A stretch of DNA of 64,000 nt from Caballeronia terrestris (GTDB lineage Bacteria; Pseudomonadota; Gammaproteobacteria; Burkholderiales; Burkholderiaceae). Where the stretch lies: the NCBI RefSeq assembly GCF_001544515.1, contig NZ_FCOL02000010.1, positions 122,703-186,702 of the forward strand. Direction: 5' to 3'. Below the pieces are notes generated by a model. That model was not told the DNA's origin and made no database searches. It was given only the letters and a program-made list of their open reading frames with translations. Of the stretch, positions 34,686 through 47,374 are shown one piece after another. The stretch's first letter is position 1. The number at the start of each line of letters is the position of its first letter. A program made the position numbers and the translations under genes.

Positions 34686-36512
34686 ATGACTCGCGCCCTC
34701 CGCAACATCGCCATCATTGCCCACGTCGACCACGGCAAGACTACGCTCGTCGACCAGCTTCTCCGCCAGTCCGGCACGTTCCGGGAAAACCAGGCGGTCG
34801 TCGAACGCGTCATGGACTCGAACGACATCGAAAAGGAACGTGGCATCACGATTCTTGCGAAGAACTGCGCGGTGGAATACGAAGGCACGCACATCAATAT
34901 CGTCGACACGCCCGGACACGCGGACTTCGGCGGCGAAGTGGAGCGCGTGCTCTCGATGGTCGACTCGGTGCTCCTGCTCGTCGATGCCGTCGAAGGCCCG
35001 ATGCCGCAAACGCGCTTCGTGACAAAGAAGGCGCTGGCGCTTGGTTTGAAGCCGATCGTCGTGATCAACAAGGTGGACCGTCCGGGCGCGCGTATCGACT
35101 GGGTGATCAACCAGACGTTCGATCTCTTCGACAAGCTCGGCGCCACCGAAGAACAGCTCGACTTCCCGATCGTCTACGCGTCGGGCCTGAATGGCTATGC
35201 CGACCTGAACCCCGAAGTGCGCGAAGGCACGATGCGCCCGCTCTTTGAAGCGATCCTGGAGCACGTGCCGGTCCGCCCGTCGGATCCGGACGCGCCGCTG
35301 CAACTGCAAATCACGTCGCTCGACTATTCGACCTACGTCGGCCGGATCGGCGTCGGGCGCGTCGCGCGCGGGCGTATCCGCCCGGGCATGGCGGTCGCCG
35401 TGCGTTCGGGCCCGGACGGCGCGATCATCAACCGCAAGATCAACCAGGTGCTGTCGTTCCGTGGTCTCGAGCGCGTGCAGGTCGAGGAAGCGCAGGCGGG
35501 CGACATCGTTTTGATCAACGGTATCGATGAAATCGGCATCGGCGTTACGATTTGCGCACCGGAAGCGCCGGAAGCGCTGCCCATGATCACCGTCGACGAA
35601 CCGACGCTCACGATGAACTTCCTCGTGAATTCGTCGCCGCTTGCGGGTCGTGAAGGCAAGTTCGTGACGAGCCGCCAGATCCGCGATCGTCTGATGAAGG
35701 AACTGAATCACAACGTCGCACTGCGTGTGAAGGAAACCGGCGACGAAACCACGTTCGAAGTGGCGGGCCGCGGCGAACTGCACCTGACGATTCTCGTCGA
35801 GAACATGCGTCGCGAAGGCTATGAGCTTGCGGTATCGCGTCCGCGCGTGGTGATGCATGAGGTCGACGGCGTGAAGCACGAGCCGTACGAAAACCTGACG
35901 GTCGACATGGAAGATTCGCACCAGGGCGGCGTAATGGAAGAACTCGGCCGCCGCAAGGGCGAAATGCTCGATATGGCGTCGGACGGCCGAGGCCGCACGC
36001 GTCTCGAATACAAGATCGCGGCACGTGGCCTGATCGGCTTCCAGGGCGAGTTCCTGACGCTCACGCGCGGCACGGGCCTGATGAGCCACACGTTCGATTC
36101 CTACGCGCCGGTGAAGGAAGGCGCGGTCGGCGAGCGCCGCAACGGCGTGCTGATCTCGCAGGACGACGGCGCGGCCGTCGCCTATGCGCTGTGGAAGCTG
36201 CAGGACCGAGGCCGCATGTTCGTGTCGCCGGGCGATGCGCTGTACGAAGGCATGATCATCGGCATTCACAGCCGCGACAACGACCTCGTCGTGAACCCGA
36301 TCAAGGGCAAGCAGCTGACCAACGTGCGCTCTTCCGGCACCGACGAAGCCGTGCGCCTCGTGCCGCCGATCCAGATGTCGCTGGAATACGCAGTCGAATT
36401 CATCGACGACGACGAACTCGTCGAAGTAACGCCGCAATCGATTCGTCTGCGCAAGCGTCATCTGAAGGAACACGAGCGCCGCCGCGCGAGCCGCGAAGGC
36501 GCAGTCGACTGA
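34686..36512 (+). CDS. typA: Ribosome-associated GTPase TypA/BipA
   Basis: TypA is an EF-G-like GTPase that aids 50S assembly and growth under stress, including cold. The 608-residue protein begins [20 protein letters not shown] with the P-loop, then the switch-region [31 protein letters not shown] (G3), and NKVDRPGAR (G4). Domain II, the EF-G domain V-like part ([20 protein letters not shown]) and the BipA-specific C-terminal domain follow. The frame is open upstream to 34395, but homology begins at the ATG at 34686. It is a single-gene unit with a strong terminator. Confidence 0.96.
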   Translation: MTRALRNIAIIAHVDHGKTTLVDQLLRQSGTFRENQAVVERVMDSNDIEKERGITILAKNCAVEYEGTHINIVDTPGHADFGGEVERVLSMVDSVLLLVDAVEGPMPQTRFVTKKALALGLKPIVVINKVDRPGARIDWVINQTFDLFDKLGATEEQLDFPIVYASGLNGYADLNPEVREGTMRPLFEAILEHVPVRPSDPDAPLQLQITSLDYSTYVGRIGVGRVARGRIRPGMAVAVRSGPDGAIINRKINQVLSFRGLERVQVEEAQAGDIVLINGIDEIGIGVTICAPEAPEALPMITVDEPTLTMNFLVNSSPLAGREGKFVTSRQIRDRLMKELNHNVALRVKETGDETTFEVAGRGELHLTILVENMRREGYELAVSRPRVVMHEVDGVKHEPYENLTVDMEDSHQGGVMEELGRRKGEMLDMASDGRGRTRLEYKIAARGLIGFQGEFLTLTRGTGLMSHTFDSYAPVKEGAVGERRNGVLISQDDGAAVAYALWKLQDRGRMFVSPGDALYEGMIIGIHSRDNDLVVNPIKGKQLTNVRSSGTDEAVRLVPPIQMSLEYAVEFIDDDELVEVTPQSIRLRKRHLKEHERRRASREGAVD

Positions 36513-36541
36513 GTTCGACAGCCTCGCTAATAGTGTTTACC

Positions 36542-36564
36542 AAGCCGCCTTCGGGCGGCTTTTT
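36542..36564 (+). terminator. Intrinsic terminator of typA
   Basis: AAGCCGCC-TTCG-GGCGGCTT is a stable tetraloop hairpin followed by TTT, 30 bases after the typA stop. Confidence 0.92.
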
Positions 36565-36739
36565 CGTTGGCTGAAGCGCTTCAAAGCACTCTTGTTTTAT
36601 TCATCGAACGCCCGCACATGCTCGTTGCGAGAGGGCGTGAGGTGCGACCATCGGCTATATCGACTATGTGTTCTGTGCTATGCTAGTCAGATGTTTTGCC
36701 GCTTTTTAGGTCCTTCCAAGCAGACTTGATTCGCGCAAT

Positions 36740-36820
36740 CCGCTAAACGGTCAGGCCGTGTCGCGGAAGGTTTCTTAACCCGCTATTTCTCGAGAAACTC
36801 GAAGAAAGGTGAGCGTAAAA

Positions 36821-36825
<5 letters not shown>
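36740..36825 (+). ncRNA. sucA-RNA-like cis-regulatory leader of sucA
   Basis: The conserved sucA RNA motif is known from Burkholderiales, upstream of sucA, overlapping the Shine-Dalgarno. Here the last 80 bases before sucA can form competing structures: the palindrome TTTCTCGAGAAA (36786-36797), and a pairing of TTTCTT (36771-36776) with AAGAAA (36802-36807), which is part of the ribosome-binding site AAAGG. Assignment to the family rests on position, lineage and this fold; I could not run a covariance model. The rest of the gap from 36565 has no gene. Confidence 0.5.
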
Positions 36826-39679
<2,854 letters not shown>

Positions 39680-39820
39680 GCGCAAGGCGTAAAGGATCGG
39701 GCGGTTTTAGACAAACTTCCCGATCCGCTCGTGTGGCCGCATTGCGGCGCTCGCAATCGATCGATGCGCGCAGCAGCCACGGAGTTCGTTCTCACAAGAC
39801 ACGTATTAGGACAATTCAGA

Positions 39821-41128
<1,308 letters not shown>

Positions 41129-41147
41129 AAAACATTCAAGGACGCAC

Positions 41148-41174
41148 GGCGCGCGCGATAGGCTCGCGCGCGCC
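41148..41174 (+). other. Perfect GC hairpin between odhB and lpdA
   Basis: GGCGCGCGCG and CGCGCGCGCC arms with a 7-base loop lie in the 72-base gap. No T-run follows, so this looks like an mRNA-stabilising or processing hairpin inside the operon rather than a terminator. Confidence 0.55.
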
Positions 41175-41200
41175 GCGACGCCAACAAAAGAAGGAAAGTC

Positions 41201-42631
41201 ATGTCCAAGGAATTTGACGTCGTCGTGATCGGCGCCGGCCCCGGCGGCTATATCGCGGCGATCCGCGCAGCGCAGCTCGGCAAATCGGTTGCGTGTATCG
41301 AAAAGTGGAAGAACCCGGCCGGCGCGCTGAAGCTCGGCGGCACGTGCCTGAACGTGGGCTGCATTCCGTCGAAGGCGCTGCTCGCGTCGTCGGAGGAATT
41401 CGAGAACGCGACGAAGCATCTCGGCGACCACGGCATCAGCGTGTCGGACGTGAAGCTCGACGTCACGAAAATGCTTGCTCGCAAGGAAGGCATCGTCGAG
41501 AAGATGACGAAGGGCATCGAGTTCCTGTTCCGCAAGAACAAGATCACGTGGCTCAAGGGCCACGGCAAGTTCACCGGCAAGACGGACGCCGGCGTGCAGA
41601 TCGAAGTGTCGGGCGAGGGCGAGACCGAGACCGTGACCGCGAAGAACGTGATCATCGCGACGGGTTCGAAGGCGCGCCATCTGCCGAACATTCCGGTCGA
41701 CAACCGAATCGTCGCCGACAACGAAGGCGCGCTCTCGTTCGACGCCGTGCCGAAGAAGCTCGCCGTGATCGGCGCGGGCGTGATCGGCCTGGAGCTAGGC
41801 TCGGTGTGGCGCCGTCTCGGGTCGGACGTGACTGTGCTCGAAGCGCTGCCGGCGTTCCTGGGCGCGTGCGACGACGCACTCGCGAAGGAAGCCGCCAAGC
41901 AGTTCAAGAAGCAGGGCCTCGACATTCACCTCGGCGTGAAGATCGGCGAAGTGAAGACGACCGACAACAGCGTCTCGCTCGCCTACACCGACAAGGACGG
42001 CAACGCGCAGACGCTGGACGCGGACCGCCTGATCGTGTCGATCGGCCGCGTGCCAAACACCGACAACCTCGGTCTGGAAGCGATCGGCCTGAAGGCGGAC
42101 GAGCGCGGGTTCATCCCCGTCGACGACCATTGCGCGACCAGCGTGCCGAACGTGTACGCGATCGGCGACGTCGTGCGCGGCCCGATGCTCGCCCACAAGG
42201 CGGAAGACGAAGGCGTGCTGGTGGCCGAGATCATCGACGGCCAGAAGCCGCATATCGACTACAACTGCATTCCGTGGGTGATCTACACCGAGCCGGAGAT
42301 CGCATGGGTCGGCAAGACCGAGCAGCAGTTAAAGGCCGAAGGACGCGAGATCAAGTCGGGCCAGTTCCCGATGATGGCCAACGGCCGCGCGCTCGGCATC
42401 AACAAGGCGGAAGGTTTCGTCAAGATGATCGCCGACGCCAAGACCGACGAGATCCTCGGCGTGCACATCATCGCGGCGGACGCGTCGGACCTGATCGCCG
42501 AAGCCGTGGTTGCGATGGAGTTCAAGGCGGCGTCGGAAGACATTGGCCGCATTTGCCATCCGCATCCGTCGCTGTCGGAAGTGATGCGTGAAGCGGCACT
42601 CGCCGTCGACAAGCGCGCGCTCAACATGTAA
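41201..42631 (+). CDS. lpdA: Dihydrolipoyl dehydrogenase (E3)
   Basis: E3 reoxidises dihydrolipoyl groups with FAD and NAD+. The 476-residue flavoprotein has the FAD fingerprint VVIGAGPGGYIAAIRAAQLG at the N terminus. The redox disulfide is Cys49-Cys54 in GGTCLNVGCIPSKALL. The NAD-binding site is IGAGVIGLELGSVWRRLGSD, and VYAIGDVVRGPMLAHKAEDE is the second FAD segment. The interface domain carries the catalytic His-Glu pair in ICHPHPSLSEVMREA. It is third in the sucA-odhB-lpdA operon and is the dedicated E3 of this complex. Confidence 0.97.
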   Translation: MSKEFDVVVIGAGPGGYIAAIRAAQLGKSVACIEKWKNPAGALKLGGTCLNVGCIPSKALLASSEEFENATKHLGDHGISVSDVKLDVTKMLARKEGIVEKMTKGIEFLFRKNKITWLKGHGKFTGKTDAGVQIEVSGEGETETVTAKNVIIATGSKARHLPNIPVDNRIVADNEGALSFDAVPKKLAVIGAGVIGLELGSVWRRLGSDVTVLEALPAFLGACDDALAKEAAKQFKKQGLDIHLGVKIGEVKTTDNSVSLAYTDKDGNAQTLDADRLIVSIGRVPNTDNLGLEAIGLKADERGFIPVDDHCATSVPNVYAIGDVVRGPMLAHKAEDEGVLVAEIIDGQKPHIDYNCIPWVIYTEPEIAWVGKTEQQLKAEGREIKSGQFPMMANGRALGINKAEGFVKMIADAKTDEILGVHIIAADASDLIAEAVVAMEFKAASEDIGRICHPHPSLSEVMREAALAVDKRALNM

Positions 42632-42656
42632 CGCCCGGCAGTGCACGAAGCACCAC

Positions 42657-42694
42657 GACGAAGGCGGGCGGGAGCCATCCCGCTCGCCTTCGTC
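42657..42694. terminator. Long hairpin between lpdA and zapE
   Basis: Seventeen-base arms (GACGAAGGCGGGCGGGA with TCCCGCTCGCCTTCGTC, one wobble pair) and a GCCA loop lie 26 bases after lpdA. The T-run is absent, so termination may be partial and Rho-assisted. Confidence 0.55.
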
Positions 42695-42732
42695 ATATCC
42701 AAAGGTCACATGCGGGCCACATTCGCGGCATC

Positions 42733-43830
42733 ATGAACGTCAACGAATATTACGAACACGAACTGCAGACGCGCGGTTACCAGTCGGACGAGGCGCAGCT
42801 CGTGGCGGTCGAACGCCTGCAGCGCTGCTACGACGAATGGACCGCGTACAAGGCGCGCCGTTCGAACGCGCTGAAGAAGTTTCTCGTGCGTCCGGATCTG
42901 CCGCGCGGCGTGTACCTGTGGGGCGGCGTAGGACGTGGCAAGAGCTTTCTGATGGACAGCTTTTTCGCGGTCGTGCCGGTGCAGAGAAAGACGCGCTTGC
43001 ATTTCCACGAGTTCATGCGCGAGGTGCATCGCGAACTGGAGGATCTGAAGGGCCAGGCCGATCCGCTCGACGAACTCGCGCGGCGCATTGCAAAGCGCTA
43101 TCGGCTGATCTGTTTCGATGAATTTCACGTCTCCGATATCGCGGACGCGATGATTCTTTACCGGCTGCTCGACCGGCTGTTCAACAACGGCGTGCAGTTC
43201 GTGATGACGTCCAACTACCATCCCGACACGCTCTATCCCGAAGGCCTGCATCGCGACCGGCTGCTGCCCGCGATCGAGCTGATCAAGACCAACCTCGACG
43301 TGCTCAACGTCGATGCCGGCACGGACTACCGCAAGCGCACGCTCTCGCAGGTGACGGCGTACCACACGCCGCTCGGCGCCGCGGCGGATCAGGCGTTGCG
43401 CGCCGATTTCGCGAAGCTCGCCGCCGTCCCCGATGAAAGCCCGCTGCTGCATATCGAAAAGCGCGAGCTGAAGGCGCTGCGCCGTGCCGACGGCGTCGTC
43501 TGGTTCGATTTCGCGACGCTCTGCGGCGGCCCGCGCTCGCAGAACGACTATCTGGAACTCGCGAGCCGCTTTCACGCGGTGATCCTCTCGGACGTGCCGC
43601 AGATGTCGCCGCGCATGGCATCCGAGGCGCGCCGCTTCACGTGGCTCATCGACGTCTTCTACGACCACAAGGTGAAACTGCTGATGTCGGCGGCGGTGCC
43701 GGCGGAGCAGCTGTACGTCGAAGGGCCGATGGCGAACGAGTTCGCGCGGACGGTTTCGCGCATCGTCGAGATGCAGTCGAAGGAGTATCTGGAGACGCCG
43801 CGGCGCATCGTCGATACTTCGCTTACCTGA
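42733..43830 (+). CDS. zapE: Cell-division ATPase ZapE (AFG1-like)
   Basis: ZapE is an AFG1-type ATPase that binds FtsZ and is needed for division under stress and low oxygen in E. coli. The 365-residue protein has the P-loop GGVGRGKS (residues 64-71) in PRGVYLWGGVGRGKSFLMDS, the family motif RLHFHEFMREVHREL, Walker B LICFDEFHVSDIADAMIL, the sensor VMTSNYHPDTLYPEGLHRDR and a C-terminal RRFTWLIDVFYDHKVKLLMS segment. It follows lpdA at 101 bp, and this neighbourhood is common in Burkholderiaceae. The ATG at 42733 is the family start. Confidence 0.93.
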   Translation: MNVNEYYEHELQTRGYQSDEAQLVAVERLQRCYDEWTAYKARRSNALKKFLVRPDLPRGVYLWGGVGRGKSFLMDSFFAVVPVQRKTRLHFHEFMREVHRELEDLKGQADPLDELARRIAKRYRLICFDEFHVSDIADAMILYRLLDRLFNNGVQFVMTSNYHPDTLYPEGLHRDRLLPAIELIKTNLDVLNVDAGTDYRKRTLSQVTAYHTPLGAAADQALRADFAKLAAVPDESPLLHIEKRELKALRRADGVVWFDFATLCGGPRSQNDYLELASRFHAVILSDVPQMSPRMASEARRFTWLIDVFYDHKVKLLMSAAVPAEQLYVEGPMANEFARTVSRIVEMQSKEYLETPRRIVDTSLT

Positions 43831-43938
43831 ATACGAGTATCAAAAATGCCGGGCGAACCAATTGGCAAAAGGCTCCGGCTCAATTTGAAGATTCGGACGT
43901 ATCTGATACCGACGCTTTGGGGCGGCCGGTATCTTCCG

Positions 43939-43956
43939 TACACACCTAATTGTGTA
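43939..43956. promoter_or_regulatory. Perfect dyad upstream of the DUF4096 gene
   Basis: TACACA-CCTAAT-TGTGTA has 6-base perfect arms with a 6-base spacer and ends 11 bases before the ATG at 43968, next to its Shine-Dalgarno. It could be an operator, possibly for the DUF4096 protein itself, or a small translational hairpin. Confidence 0.4.
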
Positions 43957-43967
43957 TGGAGATGATC

Positions 43968-44399
43968 ATGAAGCGCTATCGCGACATGACCGATGAAGAA
44001 TGGCAGATGGTCGCAGCGCTGCTTCCCGAATTGCGTCCCCGCGCCGAGTTGCGTGGGCGGCCGTTGGCGAACACGCGTGCCGTGCTCAATGGCGTCTTGT
44101 GGGTGATGTACAGCGGCGCGTCGTGGTCCACGCTGCCGCGCAAATATCCGTCTTATCAGACGTGTCATCGGCGCTTCAAAACGTGGCATGACTCGGGCGT
44201 GTTGTCACGCGTGATGGTCCAGTTGTTCGGACCGGCGGGCGAGAGCCTCTATTCGCTGATGACCTCGCGCATGCGCGTGCCGGGCAGCGTCCCCGAGGTC
44301 GCGATGGAAGGCGCAGCACAGGTCCACGAGATCGTGCCTGCCACACCGGATATCGTGCCGCCGCGTTTCGTGCCGGACATTGTGCGCCGCGCGGCTTGA
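43968..44399 (+). CDS. Stand-alone DUF4096 protein (IS5-type transposase N-terminal domain only)
   Basis: The 143-residue protein carries the DUF4096 domain alone: YRDMTDEEWQMVAALLPELR, ELRGRPLANTRAVLNGVLWV, MYSGASWSTLPRKYP and TCHRRFKTWHDSGVLSR (residues 1-85). The tail (about 90-143) is Pro/Val-rich and has no catalytic DDE residues. It is clearly related to the product at 17034-17435 but not a recent copy at DNA level. No transposon ends are visible. Four in-frame starts are possible (TTG 43950; ATG 43956, 43962, 43968); GGAG at 43958-43961 favours 43968. A strong terminator follows. Likely a domesticated DNA-binding protein. Confidence 0.7.
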   Translation: MKRYRDMTDEEWQMVAALLPELRPRAELRGRPLANTRAVLNGVLWVMYSGASWSTLPRKYPSYQTCHRRFKTWHDSGVLSRVMVQLFGPAGESLYSLMTSRMRVPGSVPEVAMEGAAQVHEIVPATPDIVPPRFVPDIVRRAA

Positions 44400-44440
44400 G
44401 ATTCGCCGCATCGGTATCGGTATCTGCGTTCAGCGGATAG

Positions 44441-44477
44441 AACCGGCCAAAGACGAACGTCTTTGGCCGGTTTTTTT
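44441..44477. terminator. Bidirectional intrinsic terminator
   Basis: AACCGGCCAAAGACG and CGTCTTTGGCCGGTT form a 15-bp stem with a two-base AA centre and a TTTTT tail. It serves the DUF4096 gene on the plus strand and the convergent DUF2147 gene. Confidence 0.92.
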
Positions 44478-44496
44478 CATGTTTGCGGCTGATCAG

Positions 44497-44961
44497 TCAC
44501 TGCTGACGCACCCACGTCTGCGAGCGTCCCAAAAGCGCCACGCCGATATACCCCCGCACCACCAGTTTCTGCCCGCCATCTTCGAGACGCATCTTGCACT
44601 TGTAGAGCTTGCCGCTCTCCGGGTCGAGAATCTGGCCGCCTTCCCAGTCGCTGCCGCTGGGCTTCATCCCGGTAATGATCGTCATGCCCTTGATCAACTG
44701 GTCCTTGCGCGAATCGGTGCAAGCCGTGCAGCGGCGCTCCGGCTTGTCGTGCTCTCCGAGTCCCTGAATGATCTTGCCCGACAGATTGCCGCCGCCGTCG
44801 TCGATGATCTGCACGAGCGCCTTCGCCTGGCCGGTGTTGTCGTCGATGGTTTGCCACAGGCCCGCCGGTGAATTCGACTGAGCCGCGGCGATCGTCGCCG
44901 ATACGAAAAGCGCCGACGCGATCGTCATGCGCGCCAAAGCGCTTCCGGTGAAACGGGTCAT
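44497..44961 (-). CDS. DUF2147 secreted protein
   Basis: The 154-residue precursor has a signal peptide (MTIASALFVSATIAAAQ, cleavage near residue 28) and a DUF2147 lipocalin-like beta domain: AGLWQTIDDNTGQAKALVQI, GGGNLSGKIIQGLG, RRCTACTDSRKDQLIKGMTI and the closing YIGVALLGRSQTWVR. The two Cys in RRCTAC could form a disulfide or bind metal. The family is periplasmic and of unknown function. The ATG at 44961 follows GGGAGGAAG. It stands alone, about 145 bp downstream of surE on the same strand. Confidence 0.88.
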   Translation of the reverse strand: MTRFTGSALARMTIASALFVSATIAAAQSNSPAGLWQTIDDNTGQAKALVQIIDDGGGNLSGKIIQGLGEHDKPERRCTACTDSRKDQLIKGMTIITGMKPSGSDWEGGQILDPESGKLYKCKMRLEDGGQKLVVRGYIGVALLGRSQTWVRQQ

Positions 44962-45105
44962 GCTTCCTCCCTTGCGAAAACGCGTCTCTGGCGCGCGGTG
45001 TTGGTGTGGTGCCGTAGAGAATCCGCGCGTCCTGGCCGGCCAGCATACGTGAATGCGGCGGCATCGTTTTGTAGTATGGGCTCTAGGCCTCTTTGAGGAA
45101 CTCGC

Positions 45106-45891
45106 TCAGCTTCGGTGCTGAAGCGCCGCTGTGAGCGTCGCGAAAGTGCGGTCGTCGGTGCGATCAAAGTGCAGCGGCGTCACCGAGACGCGTCCGGATG
45201 CGACCACCGCCGTCTCGCTATCCGGCGCATTGGCGCGCGGCCCGCGCTGGAAGCGCAGCCAGTGATACGGCAGGCCTCGCGGATCGGTCTCGCTCAGCAC
45301 GTCGATGCCCTCGACCAGACCGACGCCCTGATTCGTCGGCGTAAGGGGGCCGGCGGCCGAGGCATCGCAGTCGGGAAAATTGACGTTGAGGCACGTCGGC
45401 GCGTCGTGGGAGATGTCGAGCAACTGGCGGATCACGCCCGGCGCGAGCGTGCGCGCCGTGTCCCAGCGGACGTTTTCGCGATCGGTGAAGGCCTGCGAAA
45501 GCGCGATCGACGGCAAGCCGAGCAGGAGGCCCGTCATCGCCGCGCCGACGGTGCCGGAGAACATCGTCTCGACGCCGAGGTTCGCGCCGCGGTTGATGCC
45601 TGAGAGCACGAGCGTAGGCGGTGCGTCCTTCATCAGATGGCGCGCGGCCATCACGACGCAGTCGCCGGGAGTGCCTTGAACGCCGAAGCGCCGCTCGCCC
45701 TGACGGCTCACGCGTAGCGGCGAATGCAGGCTGATCGAATGCGAGGTGCCGCTCTGGTCGTGTTCGGGCGCGATGACCCAGACTTCCTCGGCGAGTTCCG
45801 CCGCGACGGCTTCGAGGACGGCGAGGCCGGGGGCGTCGATGCCGTCGTCGTTGGTGAGCAGAACACGTTGAACAATGGGTCGTGCGGACAT
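45106..45891 (-). CDS. surE: 5'/3'-nucleotidase SurE family protein
   Basis: SurE is a metal-dependent survival nucleotidase that dephosphorylates nucleoside monophosphates and exopolyphosphate. The 261-residue protein has LLTNDDGIDAPGL with the metal-binding Asp15-Asp16, VWVIAPEHDQSGTSHSIS, GTPGDCVVMAARHL and VLSGINRGANLGVETMFSGT with the metal-binding Ser and Asn. The ATG at 45891 follows GGAGAGATC at a good distance; an upstream start would add 17 residues. It is not next to pcm, nlpD and rpoS, where surE usually sits, so the genome may hold a second copy elsewhere. Confidence 0.9.
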   Translation of the reverse strand: MSARPIVQRVLLTNDDGIDAPGLAVLEAVAAELAEEVWVIAPEHDQSGTSHSISLHSPLRVSRQGERRFGVQGTPGDCVVMAARHLMKDAPPTLVLSGINRGANLGVETMFSGTVGAAMTGLLLGLPSIALSQAFTDRENVRWDTARTLAPGVIRQLLDISHDAPTCLNVNFPDCDASAAGPLTPTNQGVGLVEGIDVLSETDPRGLPYHWLRFQRGPRANAPDSETAVVASGRVSVTPLHFDRTDDRTFATLTAALQHRS

Positions 45892-46012
45892 CGCGGATCT
45901 CTCCTGTCGATCAGAGTTAGCGCTTGCTCTGATCCCGTGCAACGTAGTTGCAATCGAATTGGCCTAAGCCGACCGATTATTGCAGAGATCGCAACCTCCC
46001 GCGCCGCCACGC

Positions 46013-46252
46013 TTACTTCACGCCGAGCCCGCGCAAGATCGCGTTGCCGTCCTCAGTGAGACGCACGGTTTTCTCGCCGGCGTCCTGCGACAGCGTCTCG
46101 ACATACCCATATTCCTGGAGCGAAGCGACATCGGGCGTCGCAGCGATGGCATTGATCGGCCCGTGCCACAAAAGCAGCAGCGTGGCGATTTCGTGATGAC
46201 TGAGCAGGCGCTTGATGGCTCGGACGGGAGCCGATTTTGGCCGGAGGTTCAT
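46013..46252 (-). CDS. Small protein of 79 residues, winged-helix-like
   Basis: The product starts MNLRPKSAPVRAIKRLLSHH and continues EIATLLLLWHGPINAIAATP, DVASLQEYGYVETLSQD, GEKTVRLTEDGNAILRGLG. The order helix, helix, strand-hairpin with RLTEDGxAIL near the end is that of the wing of MarR/ArsR-type winged helices, but the protein is only half their usual size. It has no signal peptide. It lies alone, divergent from nothing, between surE and the DUF1571 gene on the minus strand. The function is unknown; a DNA-binding role is an inference from the fold pattern. Confidence 0.6.
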   Translation of the reverse strand: MNLRPKSAPVRAIKRLLSHHEIATLLLLWHGPINAIAATPDVASLQEYGYVETLSQDAGEKTVRLTEDGNAILRGLGVK

Positions 46253-46405
46253 GAGCGAACTCCTCTATTCACATGGCGATGTGGGCGGCGGCGGCCGCGG
46301 CGTTTTCGGTGGAGTGCGGGCAATGTATCGGCCGATTCTTAGGCGAAACTTAAATCAATCCAGGCCGGTGTTTCAGCATATGTCACGACCCGCGACGCCT
46401 TCGTG

Positions 46406-47356
46406 TCAGAACCGATAGGCGGGATTGCGCGGGTCGAACGTCTGGTCGTCGAAGGTCTTTGGCACCACGTTCTGGAACACGATGCTTTCGAAGATATTGC
46501 CGTCGTTGTCGAACGATTCCACCGAGCGGAACCACGGCCGCTCCAGGTCGAGCCCCAGAATCTCCTTCTTCGCGTAGAACTCGGGCTGGCCGGTCGGCGT
46601 CTCGTAAGTAAACGCGACGACCCGCGCGCCTTCGATCGTCTTCACCTCGATGCGGCTCGCGCGCGTGACGCCCGCCTCGGCGAACTTCCGCCCCTCGGCG
46701 AGAAACTGCCGCGTGATGTATTCGACGCCCAGGTCTCGCACCGAATGATTCGACTGCGCCCGCGCGAGCGGCCCGTGCAGCGACGCCCACAGCGGCACGA
46801 CGCCGAGCAGCCCGCCGAGATGGCCGTAGACCTGGTCGGGGCGCGTCGAATCGTCGTAGATCAGTTCCTGGCCTGCGTGCGCGCCGTCGGGCAGCCACCG
46901 CGCATAGATGCGCAGCGGCTCGCGCGTGAGGCGCACGAGCATGTGGTCGGGGCGGTCTGGCCAGACGCCGCGGATGCGCTCGCGCCGCACGAGCGTGAAT
47001 TCGTAAGACGGGTAGCCGTTCGGTCCCTGCTTCAGATAGCGAGGCAGCGTGAGCGGATCGAGCGACTCGAAGAGCGCGACGAGGTCCGCGTCGCCCATGC
47101 TCGCGAGCAGGCCGCTGCGGGCGGCGCGCGAGAGCCAGCGCACCTGTTCGTCGAGCGGCAGTTTGCCCGCTTGCGACGGCGCGACGGTCGGCGGCGATGG
47201 TTTTTCAGCCGTGAGCGCCGCGCCGGCGGCGGAGGTGGCGGCGGCCGTCGGCAGCGCGTCGGTGGCGGTCTGCGCCGATGCCGCGGACGACCAGACGAAA
47301 GCGCAGGCGAGCAAAACGGCTGAGGCCAGCGATCGCCTGAGTCGCGCATCCGGCAT
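46406..47356 (-). CDS. DUF1571 periplasmic protein
   Basis: The 316-residue precursor has a signal peptide (SLASAVLLACAFVWSSAASAQ, cleaved after ASA, near residue 28), an Ala/Pro/Thr-rich linker (about 30-65) and a DUF1571 domain (about 70-310). Segments include LPRYLKQGPNGYPSYEFTLV, RERIRGVWPDRPDHMLVRLT, QELIYDDSTRPDQVYGHLGG and RVVAFTYETPTGQPEFYAKK. DUF1571 proteins resemble outer-membrane lipid- or lipoprotein-carrier folds such as LolA and are of unknown function. It starts 18 bp after the fadD stop, so it is likely cotranscribed with the fatty-acid operon. Confidence 0.8.
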   Translation of the reverse strand: MPDARLRRSLASAVLLACAFVWSSAASAQTATDALPTAAATSAAGAALTAEKPSPPTVAPSQAGKLPLDEQVRWLSRAARSGLLASMGDADLVALFESLDPLTLPRYLKQGPNGYPSYEFTLVRRERIRGVWPDRPDHMLVRLTREPLRIYARWLPDGAHAGQELIYDDSTRPDQVYGHLGGLLGVVPLWASLHGPLARAQSNHSVRDLGVEYITRQFLAEGRKFAEAGVTRASRIEVKTIEGARVVAFTYETPTGQPEFYAKKEILGLDLERPWFRSVESFDNDGNIFESIVFQNVVPKTFDDQTFDPRNPAYRF

Positions 47357-47374
47357 GAAGGGAATCTCCGTGAA

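Noticed and set aside
34491..36473. Long minus-strand frame opposite typA
   Set aside because: Same shadow effect; rich in Arg, His and Asp with no motif.
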